64,000 nt of DNA from Auriscalpium vulgare (GCA_019915015.1 JAHBBC010000004.1:744001-808000), one strand, 5' to 3'. Shown: positions 23,801 through 35,700, counted from the stretch's first letter. Program-made: numbers and translations. Notes: generated by a model not told the origin, from the sequence alone.

Positions 23801-25780
23801 CACTGGCGCGAGGAGCCACGGCGGCGCAACATAGTCACAGTCCGAAGATTTGATACTGAAAGACGCCATGAATTTGTCGACATCAATTGTAGCCTGACGT
23901 GTGCAGCGTTAACGGTGAAAGATCTTTTCATGTCCATAAAAAGCTTTCAACTGACCTTGATATGTGGCGGCAGCTGTGCAAGAACATATACCGACAGGAG
24001 GTAGAGAGATCGAGCATGGAAGCGCAGTAATGCAGGCTCCTCCATGATAACGTGCCCGTCTGCGGCAAATGTGGCATGACGCGACCATGCTTGGTGTTGG
24101 CGGTCCTCGGGACTGCGGAAGATGTCAGCGAAAGACCGGTGAACAATGAGCAAGACGCATAGTTACTTGTTTTTCACATTCATGTCCAAAGTTAACATCC
24201 CGTGTGCCTTCCCCTGCGATTCGTTGCGGGTATCGGTGTCTGCGGAGCGGAGTGTCGCAAGAGCGGTGACGCCATGATTTTCGAGGACAACACTTGGGGG
24301 ATAGCAGACAACAACAATGCGGTAGGCCCAATTCTGAACCTCCTGACCTTCAGGGGCACGTGGCGGCGTTCCACCGTGACGACGCAAGCCATTGAAGTAC
24401 ATCAGACGCAGACCGTCCAACCGGACGAAGACACCAAGCTCGACAAGGTGAAAAGTACCCGGATCGTACCCAGGCGGCAGGTCAGGCCAAGACACCATAC
24501 CAGTAAGTCCTGGAATGGGGTCTTGCCGATCGCGATGGACCAAGCCAAAGAAGCCCAATGCGTAAGACAAGTCCGTGTTTCCTTCACGTGAAGTCAGCGC
24601 TGATTATTATGACGATAACAACAAAGGAGCACTAATTAATTATGACAATCACAACGAGGAAACTCACGGTCAAGAGCGGGGACGCTCGGCGATACGTTGA
24701 GTTGCGAATTAAAGAAATACTTATTTTCATCGACACCCATAGAAGGCGCATTGACAAGTTCTGCCTGTGTTCGCATGGCCGCACAGTGGGCAGGGGGCAG
24801 GAAGGAATACCCAGCTGTGGTGAGCGCCATTGCGGCCTGGAGATATGAAAGTTAGGTTGTAGTTCAGATATTCGAACAATGCAGGAGACAGACCTTATGT
24901 ATTTGCGCGCGCATCGCCAGCCCATCCGTCCAGCCCTGCTCAGGCGAGCCTTTGTTTCCCGCAGATGGCGCCAAGAGTTGTGTAGGGCGTTCGTATCCCA
25001 AACCAAGGTTGTAGGCCCTAGCCCCTCGAACAGGGTGAGCGTTGCTCGAACGTTCAAACGCAGTTCCGCCCTCGGGCTTGCCGGTGTCGGCGTTGCACGT
25101 GGATTTCGACAGAGTACGATCTGCAGCGGGACCGAGGACGCGCTGTCTCGCAGCGTCCATATTGTTGCAGAGGACATCGCCGTTGGGCAGCATACGAAGG
25201 AGATTTCTGATGCTCAGTCAGAACTGAGGAAAATGCGACGAAGTACAGTGACATACTCGGCAACAAGAAGGGCTTGAATGATATCCTCGCACCCACATGG
25301 ACATCCATCTATCGCACGTGCGAAGATTGCATCGCCCGGTTGTAGTTCCAAGAGCCCTGACGACCGTATGTGAGAATGTGCAAGCAGGCGCATGCCCGTG
25401 TAAGTGACTGTCGCACCTGCAAAAGTCTTCGGGATTTGAAGATTGCGGGTGTACTCCAACTCTTTCTTCATGGCGGATTCTGAAATGTCTTGCAGGTATA
25501 CGAAGGTTCGGCCGACTTCCCCTACGCATGCTGACAGACGAGGGTCGCTGCGTTGAGGATGTCTGCCTTCCACGAGCAGCAAAGAAGGCAGTCGAGGATC
25601 TCTGCCTGCGAGTGGAAAGGTCTCCATGGAAAGGGCGCTGTGCAGATGCATGTCGTCTGCGTGAGAGCGGGCTGAGGTATGGGTTGAGGACAAGGTGCAG
25701 GAAAAGATTAGTAGCCTCAAGGCACGAAAGCAAAACACGGACGAATTTGATAGAACAATACACAGCCTTATGAAAGCCAT
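20819..25780 (-). CDS. Gene C: ten-exon protein (~1,480 aa) with a divergent 2OG-Fe(II) dioxygenase-like double-stranded beta-helix
   Basis: Exons, minus strand, all phase-consistent: up to 25780-25257, 25206-24894, 24836-24668, 24581-24167, 24112-23956, 23893-23548, 23499-23410, 23356-23138, 23088-22906 and 22857-20819. Exons 3-4 carry FFGLVHRDRQD, then GYDPGTFHLVELGVFV, LMYFNGLRRHGGTPP and YRIVVVCYPP. The spacing matches the HxD...H...R iron/2-oxoglutarate pattern and parallels the TET/JBP protein at 51.9-53.5 kb (THLHRD-like box, GGHLILWDL, HGNTP, ETRYSF). Upstream is a Cys-containing segment (DGCPCGCEDIIQALL). Downstream are a basic stretch (RKRKRL) and a 678-residue C-terminal region (LFDHPFIFNGPHKF, TADYVHAGAVVMPSIDEMG) that I do not recognise. 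Start uncertain: ATG near 25648 or 25780. The dioxygenase call is inference from motif spacing. Confidence 0.6.
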
Positions 25781-26196
25781 CCAGCTGAGCGAATGTCTTC
25801 TCTTACAGGCACTAGATCGATATGTACGAGATCGACATTCTGCATGGCATTAGCCTAATAACAATTAGCCGCGACACAATAGAAGTTGCGCGGCCGAGGC
25901 CTCATCGGCGTCTTATCGGCATTTTCTGCTCGGGGCAGGCTTATGCAATGCCGAGTTTGCGGGTGATCCTTAACCCCACCGACCTTCACGCTGAGCCAAT
26001 GGTGAATAGTTCGATAACAATGTAAATTAAGAACACGACTTGCCTGAGATAACTGGGTTCTGATGCTTTGTACAAACGATTTCATACACATACTGCGGGA
26101 CCAGGGAAGCGAATGGGCATCAAAAGATAGGCAAACTACAAAAAGACCGAGCTGTGCCTGGCCATGGCAACGGGCGCAGGGCGCATCACAGCGTAT

Positions 26197-26297
26197 CTGA
26201 TGCGACGCATGCCCTGATGCGACGCATGCCCTGATGCGACGCATGCCCTGATGCGACGCATGCCCTGATGCGACGCATGCCCTGATGCAACGCTGCC
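26197..26297. repeat. 17-bp tandem repeat, five exact copies plus one degenerate, each containing a palindrome
   Basis: The unit CTGATGCGACGCATGCC is repeated exactly at 26197-26281, followed by a decayed copy (CTGATGCAACGCTGCC). Each unit contains ATGCG-A-CGCAT, an 11-bp inverted repeat, so the array presents regularly spaced dyad-symmetric sites. It lies about 0.4 kb upstream of gene C, in the same inserted block. Confidence 0.9.
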
Positions 26298-27447
26298 TTG
26301 CATCAGCAGCCTGCACAGTGATCATGACAGCGCGGGATACTAATGGTACGACTAGGTCAGCGGGTGGGGAAGGAAAGAAGCAAAGCAAAGCTTACGTGCA
26401 CGCGGGTACAACCCGCGTGTCGCGGGGAGTCGAACGCGAGATGAATCGTGATGCAGCATCAGTAAATAGATGTCAGCGACATGTTCAGATCAGGAGCATG
26501 CATGTGCACAGACCGTTGTGGCAGGCACGAGTGCATGCGGCGGCCCAGCTGCGCTACGCACAAGTATAGATCAGGCTCCTTCGACGACGCCAGCATTGCA
26601 AACCCGGCGTTCTTGCGTGTCAGCAGGCTGCTGAATGAAAGATCCACGTCGTACAAAACTGCCTGGGCCTTCGCGAGCACCCAGCCGTAAGCCTTGTCCC
26701 CTACGGAATAATTCAATAATGTCCAAATAGAAATGAAACTCGGCGTACCTGCGTTCGTGGAGAATGTAGCTTCGTCAATTCTCAATGCCCTGACCTCCCC
26801 CGCGCGCTCCCTCAGCTCTTCCACATCCGCGACGCGCGCATACAGCCGCATCTGAAGAATTTTGCGCCGGCCGCGACAACACATTCCCCATAACGCACGC
26901 AGGACGTGACCACCAAAAAGCACATGCGGTCGTTCGTTTCAAGGTTAGCAGAGGACTTGCGGACGCCTACACTCTGTTTGGGCTTGAGGAAGGACATGGC
27001 GACGGATTGGAGCACGGACGTGATCTTTTCTCTGATTACAAGAGTGCGGGGACGAGGGCCACGGTGGTAGTGCCGAGGCCACGCTCGCGCTGGACTGTGT
27101 GTGAGAGCGTGTGCGTGGGCCAACATGAGGTGCACGAACATCAGCGTTCCTGGTTCCCGCGAGCGTCAGTTGCGGCCTCTCGTCCTGCGGAGGCCGAGGT
27201 TCCTTCCTGGAGATCAATATGTGAGCAAACAATGCACGTCACGTTGTATATAGACTCCAGAGCGCTCACCTCGAAACAAGACAGTGCCTTTTGCACTCCC
27301 TGCAGCTCAGTCTGTCACCAATTCATATCCTCGTGCTCCACGCGGCGCTTTCTGAGCGCAAGCGTGACGCGACCAACCTCACCAACCCAAAACTTGTCCG
27401 AGTCCAATGGCGGCAAATTTCAGTCAGATGAAGCTCCGATCGAGGCT
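26298..27447. other. Degenerate gene-remnant region
   Basis: Several minus-strand open stretches (for example 26459-26923 with DKAYGWVLAKAQAVLYDV and 27310-27420 with FWVGEVGRVTLALRKRR) look like decayed coding sequence continuing from the NTO1-like fragment to the right, but stops and frame changes prevent a gene model. No bromodomain could be recognised. Confidence 0.4.
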
Positions 27448-28350
27448 TCATGGAAGTACATCAGAACACCAAGCGAGCAGGAGCACGCGAAATACCACAT
27501 ACATCATGATCTTCTCGAACGCAACGCGGAGGCGAGATTCATGAGGAAAGATGTAAGTTGTCAGGAGTTCGTGGATTATCTCCATCTCTTTGAGCTTCCA
27601 ACTTTCGCGTTTCCGCGTGAGCTCCGCGAGCAAACGTACGGTCTTCAGATCCTGTTTGACACTTGACGTGCTGCGAATACTGGCGTTAAACCAAGCCTGC
27701 ACTCAAGTAGAACTTATCTGACCTCGAGCTTGATCGCCCTCTCCTCCTCGGTCTGCATGCGCCCGTTCGCAGAAGCCGTCCACGGCTCAAGATGTAGCCT
27801 TTTCAACAATGGCGCACGACGCCGTGCTTCTCGCTTCAAGCTCCAGTACCGACACACGAGTTCGATGAACTCGGTCCTTCGGCGCACTTTGATCTTGTTA
27901 ATGCACTGGTCAATCCGATTGACGATCTGTGCCGGGACAATGGGTGGACCAGGCTTGTATGACTTTGGTATGTTCTTGGTCTAGACACGCACCTGTCAGA
28001 TGCGTATCTATGGAGGTCGGAAGAAAAGCGAGCGTGCCAAGTCGAACCACTTCTTCTCGAGCCTGTCCATGATAATCCCGAAAGTTCATATGAGACTACG
28101 TCGATCTGCTCCTTCTTGCGCGCGGAATTGACGACGTCGAGCCATTCCTGGTCTGCGGCGGTCAGGCCCTGCGGCTCAGAGTCGCACAACGCGGTTACGC
28201 ACCTTGCTCATCCATATCATACTCTACCTGCACGGCGAGCTCACTTTCCAACGGTTCTTTGAATGGCGTCAGATAAGGTATGCGCGATGTGAAATAAGAC
28301 ACGCACCGATGTACCGGACGTAGCGCTCTGGCCGCGTGAAGTCGACATTG
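27448..28350 (-). pseudogene. NTO1/BRPF-like (PHD-bromodomain scaffold) fragment with the PHD region deleted
   Basis: NTO1/BRPF proteins are scaffold subunits of MYST-family histone acetyltransferase complexes. On the minus strand, in family order: VDFTRPERYVRYI; then EPLESELAVQVEYDMDEQ; then TAADQEWLDVVNSARKKEQ; a frame change into IIMDRLEKKWFDLA; then directly PPIVPAQIVNRI...TEFIELVCRYWSLKREARR and APLLKRLHLEPW; then RLLAELTRKRE and FPHESRLRVAFEKIM. Human BRPF1 has equivalents of each (MNERRKTEG/MDRLEKE, SYWTLKRQSR, LLVELIRKREK). The PHD-zinc knuckle-PHD block that belongs after the MDRLEK segment is absent, and frameshifts and stops are present. This is a captured or decayed host-gene fragment. 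Confidence 0.72.
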
Positions 28351-28724
28351 TCTAACACCCCGCAACATGTGCTGTCACCATGGACAGCGCACACGCATGT
28401 ACGGTTGCTGCGGGCGCGATCTGAGTAGGGATCATGGCCTGGCGACCGTCTGGTGGGTGGCTGGGCTTGTTGTGACAGAAGTGTTGTCGGCGTCTTCGAC
28501 AACCACGATGATGCACAGCTCTGCGTCGAGCTTGGCGCTATTGCCCTGATGAGTATCCCGCGATGTTGCCATCAGTGATTTCAGCCCGCAGCCTAGGGTG
28601 AAGAGCGCGTGCACGATGAGAATGATAAGCCGGTGGCTGCCGATTTGCGAATTATGAGCAGGGCGCAATGACATGAAAAACGCAACGTACCTACGGAACA
28701 CGAATACCGCCAGGCATTGTGCAC

Positions 28725-28790
28725 GCTGCGGGCTTCGAGCAACGTGGCTGCGGACTTCGAGCAACGACGCTGCGGACTTCGAGCAACAAT
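28725..28790. repeat. 22-bp tandem repeat, three copies
   Basis: Units start at 28725, 28747 and 28769, sharing GCTGCGGACTTCGAGCAAC with small differences at the ends. Confidence 0.85.
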
Positions 28791-30563
28791 GCTGAGGTGA
28801 AGTCGAGGTGCACTGTGCAGCGGGTGCTCGGCGCTGCTGACACAAAGCATGATGGTAAGCAGCCTAAACAGACAAAGAAACGTTCCTGACCATGTGGTGC
28901 GGACGGGCATAACCGGACTATGAAAATGAGTTGCGCAGCCTCAAACCCTCGTCTGTTCTCTGCCCTCTGACACCGAAGACGCGCGGGCAATTAGCCTCAC
29001 TGGATTGCAAAGGTGAGCTAACTATGCATGTCAGTAGCTATTAAGAGCTGACCAGGAGCACAAAATAGAAGGGTGACGCCTAATAACACACGGGAAAATT
29101 ATGACATCACTCCGGTCACTTACCATAGATTAAGTGGCCGGACTGACGTCATTACACACTGCAGGTGAGGACAAGGCGGTATCTGTGAGGAAAATGAAAG
29201 CAACTCACAAGGCGTAAGGATAATGACCGTGCTAGTACTTGTGGAATTTGACACCAACTTGGCACCGGGATGTGGTCTGCAGTGTAAAAGCGAGCACAAT
29301 ACGGCAAACACAATACGCACCTTCACGACGTGCAGCCGGGCGCACCGGCATGCACGCTATTCACCCCTCCCTTTCCTCATCATCATCCACTGACATCCTT
29401 TCCGAGGACAATCCAACCATACGGAATGCGGGAGATACGGAGCGCCTTGACAGAGTGTTTGCATGCAGAGAACAACACGTGGGCACCCGTAAGCTAACGC
29501 GCAGACGCCAAGTCGAGCGCGGTCGCCGCCGAGACGCGAACACGGTTGCAGGGTGTCGAAGGAGGGGCGGGGACAGATGTCGGGGGAAATGGGGTAGACA
29601 ATTCAGGGAAGATGGATGAAGTTGAACGCGGGAGGTGCGTGAAGTCATGAGGATGATCTTGACACGTGGAGAACGAGACACGGGCATCCATATGCTAGCA
29701 CACGGACAGCAAGTCGAGTGTGGTCACAGTCCGGATGCGAACGTGCTCGTTAGTGGAGGAGGGTGCTCGTTGGTGGAGGAGGAAGAGTAGACTTGAATGC
29801 TGAGGTGAGGTCTTGATCTTGAGATAGCGATAGAGATCTGACGACGCTGAGGCCAGACTGAAGAACAATGAGGAAGCAGACGTAGCTCTAGGGTATCATA
29901 CGCACCAAGGACGACACCAAAGACATATGAAAGAAGAAGGATAGCGATAGCAGGTAACTTTTGATTGACGAAGGGAATGAGGAAAGAGCGCGTCATGACC
30001 TGCATCCCGCTTGGTCGCAAAGCGTGGGAATGTCGACTTCCATCGCGTTCTCCTGGGCCTTCATCCTCATCAGTCGCCTTGGACAGTATCATTGTACGGT
30101 GTGCCGCAAAAATGTCCACCCTTTTCATGCTTGCTAACATGGTATCAGGCTGGCGTTCAAAATCCAACGGATCTCAGCCACAGTCGTTCCCCGGTGTCGA
30201 ACTTTGCCCGCGCTCATCATAGGCTCTGATTGAAAGATCAAGATAGCACAGGAAGCAGAGGAGCGATCTGCACGTACCGCGGCCGCAAGCTCTTGAGACA
30301 GAGGGGGACAAGTAAGTTGTACTGCGATATGAAAGCACGTACAAAGCTGATTTGAGGCAAATATAAGGTGGTGCTTGCTCGGACAGATCGTACAGACAAT
30401 CAGGCGGCCCAGATTAGACTCGGACTCGGAGGGCAGACAGATAGGAAGAATTGCGCCGCAGAGTCGTAGCGAAAAGCAGCAGGTGTGCAGTATACGGTGG
30501 AGACTCGGCACGATCAACTAACAGAGCCGACCCCCGCAGGACTGTTTTCAGTCGACTCAAGCG
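28791..30563. other. Gene-poor region between the NTO1 fragment and gene Y'
   Basis: No supported gene. It includes an imperfect hairpin (29099-29154) and a diverged duplication of about 65 bp (ACACGTGGGCACCC...AAGTCGAGCGCGGTC near 29475 and ACACGGGCATCC...AAGTCGAGTGTGGTC near 29677). The last few hundred bases probably hold the promoter of the family-Y gene at 30564. Confidence 0.5.
29099..29154. repeat. Imperfect 24-bp inverted repeat (hairpin)
   Basis: Arms 29099-29122 and 29131-29154 pair with about four mismatches around an 8-nt loop (CCATAGAT). The central 12 bp (TCCGGTCACTTA against TAAGTGGCCGGA) has one mismatch. No known element type assigned. Confidence 0.65.
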
Positions 30564-32580
30564 ATGTTCTCGGAGCGCTATGATGCGTGGGCAAGCGCGC
30601 CCAATTCTAAACAAGGCCTCATTTCTTTGAATACAAGAACCATCATGGAGCAACGCGTGACGGATGTCGCAAGAATACACACAGATGGCTGGTGGGGCGA
30701 GTATGAGTGGACGGCTTTCCCACAACTGTACGATGCCGCAGCACCGTATCTGGGATACATCCCGCTCCCAACTGGCGATCACGACATTTCATTGGATGTG
30801 GAAATCTTGTGGCAGACGCCATTCCGAAGCGAGATGGTGGAAACATCGGCAAAGCCGCGCCTATACTCGCTGAAAGCGGGCTTCCTAGGACGTCTCGATA
30901 AGCGCGTCGAATGGGCAAAAGACATGAAGGCCCAACTTCAACGCGCGGCATTAACGGACTTGGCAGAGACTATCACGGTCCCGTATGACGCCCTCCTCCG
31001 CGCACGCGTAGCTCGCGCCGACATTCGTGACGGCTTGCCAAGTTGGAACCAACTCCTCATGTGCGTCAGAGCAGCGCAGCGAGGCCTCTTGGAGGTGACG
31101 GCGTTCATCCTCTGGTGGCGCGACATCGACCATGGTGGGCACGACCATGCTATCACAGGAAACGCGCGGAGGGCAATGAGGGGCTGCATTGCGCCAGACA
31201 GGTTCATTTACCGCAACCTCGCACGCCACGGCTATCCGTTATTCCTTCCTGTGGACCTTTCGACAATCACGTTGGACCATAATCTCAGGGTCAGGGGGAC
31301 GAAACGAGGAACCCGCGTCCAAACAGAGGCTCTGATTGAAGGCCACAGCGCTATATCAGAACACGAGGGCCCGCTTTGGTTCTATCCGCCAACAACCGAC
31401 GCGCATGGCAAGTTTGAGGCAGCAGCAAGAGGATATACTGAGCGTATAGACACATGGAAGCCGTCCGCCCAATATCAGAGCATGCACGGAAAGGGAAAAG
31501 GTAAGTACCAACACATGTGTTGAATGGACCGCAACTGATGGATATACCAAAGATCGTAGATGGATACGTGAAGTACAACATCCAGAGCTTCGGCGCTGGC
31601 TCGATGACCGGCCTAGTGAGCGGCCGGAATACCTACCTCAGCCGGTATCCATCTGGGATCAAGCAATGCTACACGCTTGCGACCATCGAATCCTTAAAAG
31701 CCAGAAAGAACATCGCAAGTTCGATCTACCACCCCCACGCCTTTTCTGGGGTCGCGCTGAGGCGCAGCAGACGAAGTTCTATCTCCGTGCGCAACAGCTG
31801 TATGCATCGAGTGAACGAAGGATTCGAGCCGGACAGCCAGGATTCACAACGCAAGGCTGGCGCGATTTTCTCAGCGACACATACTGGAAGAAGGCGACGC
31901 CGAAGATGAACGAAAAGTTCGACCCGACGAGTGACTATATTTTCAACGATGAGCTGTTCTATCAGTTCGGTTCAACATCTTTCTTCACACCGGAAGACAA
32001 CGAAAAAATCAAGGCAGGCCATCTCATACCCATCACGCCAATGGCATGCGGATGCCAGGCCGTCAACGACACGTTCGACAATGTCGATAACCGCGCAACA
32101 TTTATTTTCAAGCTCACACTTCACTCTTTCCTCCTCGATCTTGCCCGTTTGGACGCAGAGTTGGGTCTTAGTGGCTCAGACGTTGGGAGGGACTTGGCGC
32201 AGGTCCACGCGAGTCTCACCCGGAGCGAGCTCTTGAAGCGATTTGTTTTCTTCAATGGTGTGGACCGGCCACCGGCATGGAGCGTGGACAGTGTAACGGG
32301 GAGGATGGGCTGGCTAGTGGTATTGCGGGATATGGTGAGTGCTTACCCACTGCAGAAGCACTTGGCCAGCGAGACATCAGGTTTCGACCCTCGGATTCTG
32401 AAGCAGGTGGAGAACATGATCGCGGAAACGGAAGCCAACCTCCGGCACGTAGAGATTTACTTACTCGCAGTCCTTGCTGATACCATCAAATCCACGCTTG
32501 GTATCTACCCATATCCCCTTCTGATGCCTCCCAAGTACTATACTCTAGCATGCACAGAACATCGCCACAGCTATGTATGA
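30564..32580 (+). CDS. Gene Y': family-Y protein, two exons, intact
   Basis: Exons 30564-31500 and 31553-32580 give a 654-aa protein; the intron (GTAAGT...CAAAG) is 52 nt and phase holds (GKGK-D-RRWIREV). The start is the first ATG (30564); a second at 30645 is possible. Blocks: IPLPTGDHDI, then VRAAQRGLLEVTAFILWWRD, a RRAMRGCIAPDRFIYRNLA...GYPLFLPV segment, FDLPPPRLFWG with a following tryptophan-containing TTQGWRDFL segment, and a late LLDLARLDAEL helix. The same blocks in the same order occur in the gene at 48181-50599 and, more weakly, in ORF3 of the chromovirus. The family is common in agaricomycetes, but I know of no function. No transmembrane segment or catalytic motif is evident. Confidence 0.7.
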
Positions 32581-32739
32581 AGTGTATGTCTGTACAATCG
32601 AATAGAGAGGGGGAAAACGCAGCAGCTTGATACGTGGAAACACAGCGTGGGAAGGAATTACCAAAAAAGGCGACGGAGATAGTCGTTGCATGGGTCGAAA
32701 AAATGCTGTATGTAGATTACATAAGAAACGATTCGTAGG

Positions 32740-35700
32740 AATCGTAATTATTCTTTCACTCCCAGGCGTGCTGGAGAAGTGAGAGCACAGTCACGTCACT
32801 TGCCAGCAGCCCCTCAGTCGGAGGAAGATATTACTCTGGACAATATATCTCGTGCGGAAATTGCGGACAGCATTTATGCCAAATTTCGCACTTCTCCCGA
32901 CGAGTACGAACCATCTCTAGAAGCGCGAGTAGAAGCCTTGATCAGTGTTCCGCTGTCACAACGATACATTCTACGAGATGGACCTCTATTACCCGTAGGA
33001 TCGGAGCAATATTCGTTGAAGTCTCACGCGCTGTGGCCTGCTATTGGAGTAGCCGCAGAACTTCAAGATTTAATTTCGCAACTCTATGCACTCCTGGATC
33101 CTCCAAGGTCGAGCTTTATCATTGACAATAATAACCATCTAATCGTTGCGCTGCGAGGATCCCGCACATTGAACGAGCTCGACTTAGCTTGGGAAATTCT
33201 TGTACACCGACTCTCCTTAGCGGTCAAACACTTGGAAAAAGCTCGAGAGGAAATAGTAGGTTCGGTCAGGATCGCTTCGCCGGCCACGACAACGCAATCC
33301 GAGACAGTGCGACTCCATGGATTAAGTACTCTTGACGTTCTTAAAGAGTATTTACAACGGCCTGCTCTGAGAGAGCGCATGGACAAGTTCATCATGGATT
33401 TACTACGAACGAATGCGCAAGCTTTACCCCATGAAGTCTGGCCTCTCCCGGACAATTTCCTTGATGAAGTCATAGCGGCGGAATCGCAGTCGCCTCCAAG
33501 AAATCTAGCGCCCTCTCCTCGACAGGATACTCTTATAACCCCACCTCGTATACGAGACGAGCCCGAGGAAGCCTCGGGACAGGGAAATAAGGGTAAAGGA
33601 AGAGCGGACGAGACTATCATCGGGGAACAGCATACTCGGTACGAAAGCTTCGCAACTGGGGCTTCGAGTCGGCCACGTTCTTCTTTACCCGCGCAATTAT
33701 CTCTACAAAATATGGAGCATCCGCCTTTTCGTAAAGCAGGAGATTTCTTCGAGCGATTCAATAAGCCATCGGCAACGTATGTGTCACAAGTGCTACCATA
33801 TACGCCAGTACGTACGGCCACTCAGGTTTCTATGGCTAGAGGCGACATCACCCAAGGATTGGGACTTCCCGGGGGTATACCGGGAGCGGACCCGCTTCCT
33901 TCAGAACTTGAAGATGTCGCCGAGCAGACCCAAGTTCAACGGACACCCGAGGCAGATACTTCCTCCAAAGAAGTAGCCACGTACCTCGCTCCATCGATGT
34001 ATAATGCGGACGCGGGAAACATCTCGAGTATGCCACACAAGCGCAACCTTTACGCCCAACCTGCGCTCCAGCCAGCGTTCTCTCTAGAGGCCATGGGCGT
34101 AAAAGCGCAGCCTATCTCTCAAGGTCTGCCGGACCGCCAAACGCCCCCGCACATCCGAAGCGCGAACCTGAATAATTTCATGGCCCAATCTACACGCGTG
34201 GAACGCACGGTTAACTTCGAAGAACGTGTACCTTGGGACAAGCGTATAGCTAGAGACAATGGCGATGAATTCCCGACTGGGCCATCCAGTTCGCTACCTC
34301 TCATCAAAGGAGAATGGCCTCGAAATTCGCCGATGAAACCAGATCAACAGAATCTTACTCCGCCATGGGGCAGTAATTTTCCGCTCGCGTCTCGCCGGAA
34401 CACCACGGCAACCGGGTTTCCCTCTAAACCTGACCCGCTTCCTGAAGATCCCTCAGCTAGGTACCCGAACCACGAAGACTCGGCGGAACCAGCTGGCGGA
34501 GGAGTTTCCGGAGGAGGACCTCCTGGATGGCCTCCTCCACTAGGAGGAGGAGGAGGATCGGGAGGTGGACCCCCTGGCGGACCATCAGGATTTCCGGGCG
34601 GAGGGCCGCCCGGCGGATATCCTGGAATGCCTGGAGGTGGCGGAGGACCACCCGGACCACCTGGAGGAGGGTTACCTGGAAATTTTCCAGGATATCCCGG
34701 AGGAATGCCTCCGGGAGGACCCTACGGACCGCCTGGAGGTGGAGGGCCGCCTCCAGGGTGGGGTTACCCTTGGCAGTGGTACGGCTATCCCAACGTTCCT
34801 CAAGGCAACCTGAACCTCGGACCGAGGTTAAAGGAAGAACTGAGGCCCGATCACTTGCCCAGCTGGGATGGAAACAAACATACCGCTATCGCCTACTTCG
34901 CCGACGTCCAGGAATTAGCCGTGATGAATGAGTCGCTTCCCGCGGCTATGGGACGCTGGCTATGGACGCAGTTAAAAGACAACTCGCGGGTGAAGCGGTG
35001 GTGGATTCAGGCGTCACGGCGCATGAAAATCTACATGATGTCCAATCATTTGAATTGGCTGAACGGACTCAAATCCGTATTTCTAGGACGTCAATGGCAG
35101 CTGGAACGGAACATGGAATTCATGGAGATGTTCTTCCGCCAGAAGGGACATGAGCGCGAAATGCCCGAGGATTATCTTCAGAGGCGCATCATGTACGCTC
35201 GCGCTCTACTGAACACGGATAACGGAGGACCCGAAGAAGCTCAGATCGTCCTTCGCAACGTGCCATCTAGTTGGATGACGACATTGAATGTGCCGTTACC
35301 ATTAAGCACGGACGATCTTACTCGAAGGGCTCAGGATAACGCCTTGGCTCTGATTGCAGCTTCACGCAATTCCAGCGATTTAGTATCGAAAGAAGAGATA
35401 CCACAGTTAGTCCGACAAGCAATGCGTGAAGAGAATGCCAGGCCCTTCCGTCCTAGAGCATTCCGCGGGCGTAATGATCGAGGACAAGCGTCTGTCCATC
35501 TAGCATCCGGGAATGGGGATGAAGTTGAAGAAACCGATTTCCCGATCGTTAACGAAGATGACGAAGAGATTCTAAGTGCCCCGGATCAGGTTGACCCTGC
35601 CGTATCGGCGCAGGTATTCGCTACGCTAGTTAAACGGCAGAGGGCCCCTCCGAAAGGAGGTTATCCTTTTCCTAAAGCTGATGGCACGAAGTCCCTCGTC

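Larger units (their letters stand above)
6885..32746. mobile_element. Nested insertion of about 26 kb in the chromovirus leader/gag start (boundaries approximate)
   Basis: Everything between the leader (to about 6890) and the gag frame (from about 32740) is foreign to the retrotransposon: a Helitron gene, several multi-exon genes on both strands and a host-gene fragment. A 9-bp inverted match, TACGATTCC at 6885-6893 and GGAATCGTA at 32738-32746, lies at the two expected edges, but no target duplication was found, so these ends are tentative. A giant Helitron carrying captured genes is one explanation; I could not find a convincing A|YYAG...GA|T pair. Sequential insertions are another. Confidence 0.45.

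Noticed and set aside
26197..26297. CRISPR-like array
   Set aside because: The repeats are directly adjacent 17-mers without spacers, in a eukaryotic genome.
26459..26923. Additional NTO1 bromodomain or PWWP exon
   Set aside because: The translation is open but I could not match the aromatic or acidic signature of either domain; left as unassigned remnant.
6880..32740. 7-bp ACGATTC at both edges of the inner insertion as a target-site duplication
   Set aside because: A 7-bp match is expected by chance over the windows compared, and the positions do not leave consistent flanks; kept only as the inverted-match observation.
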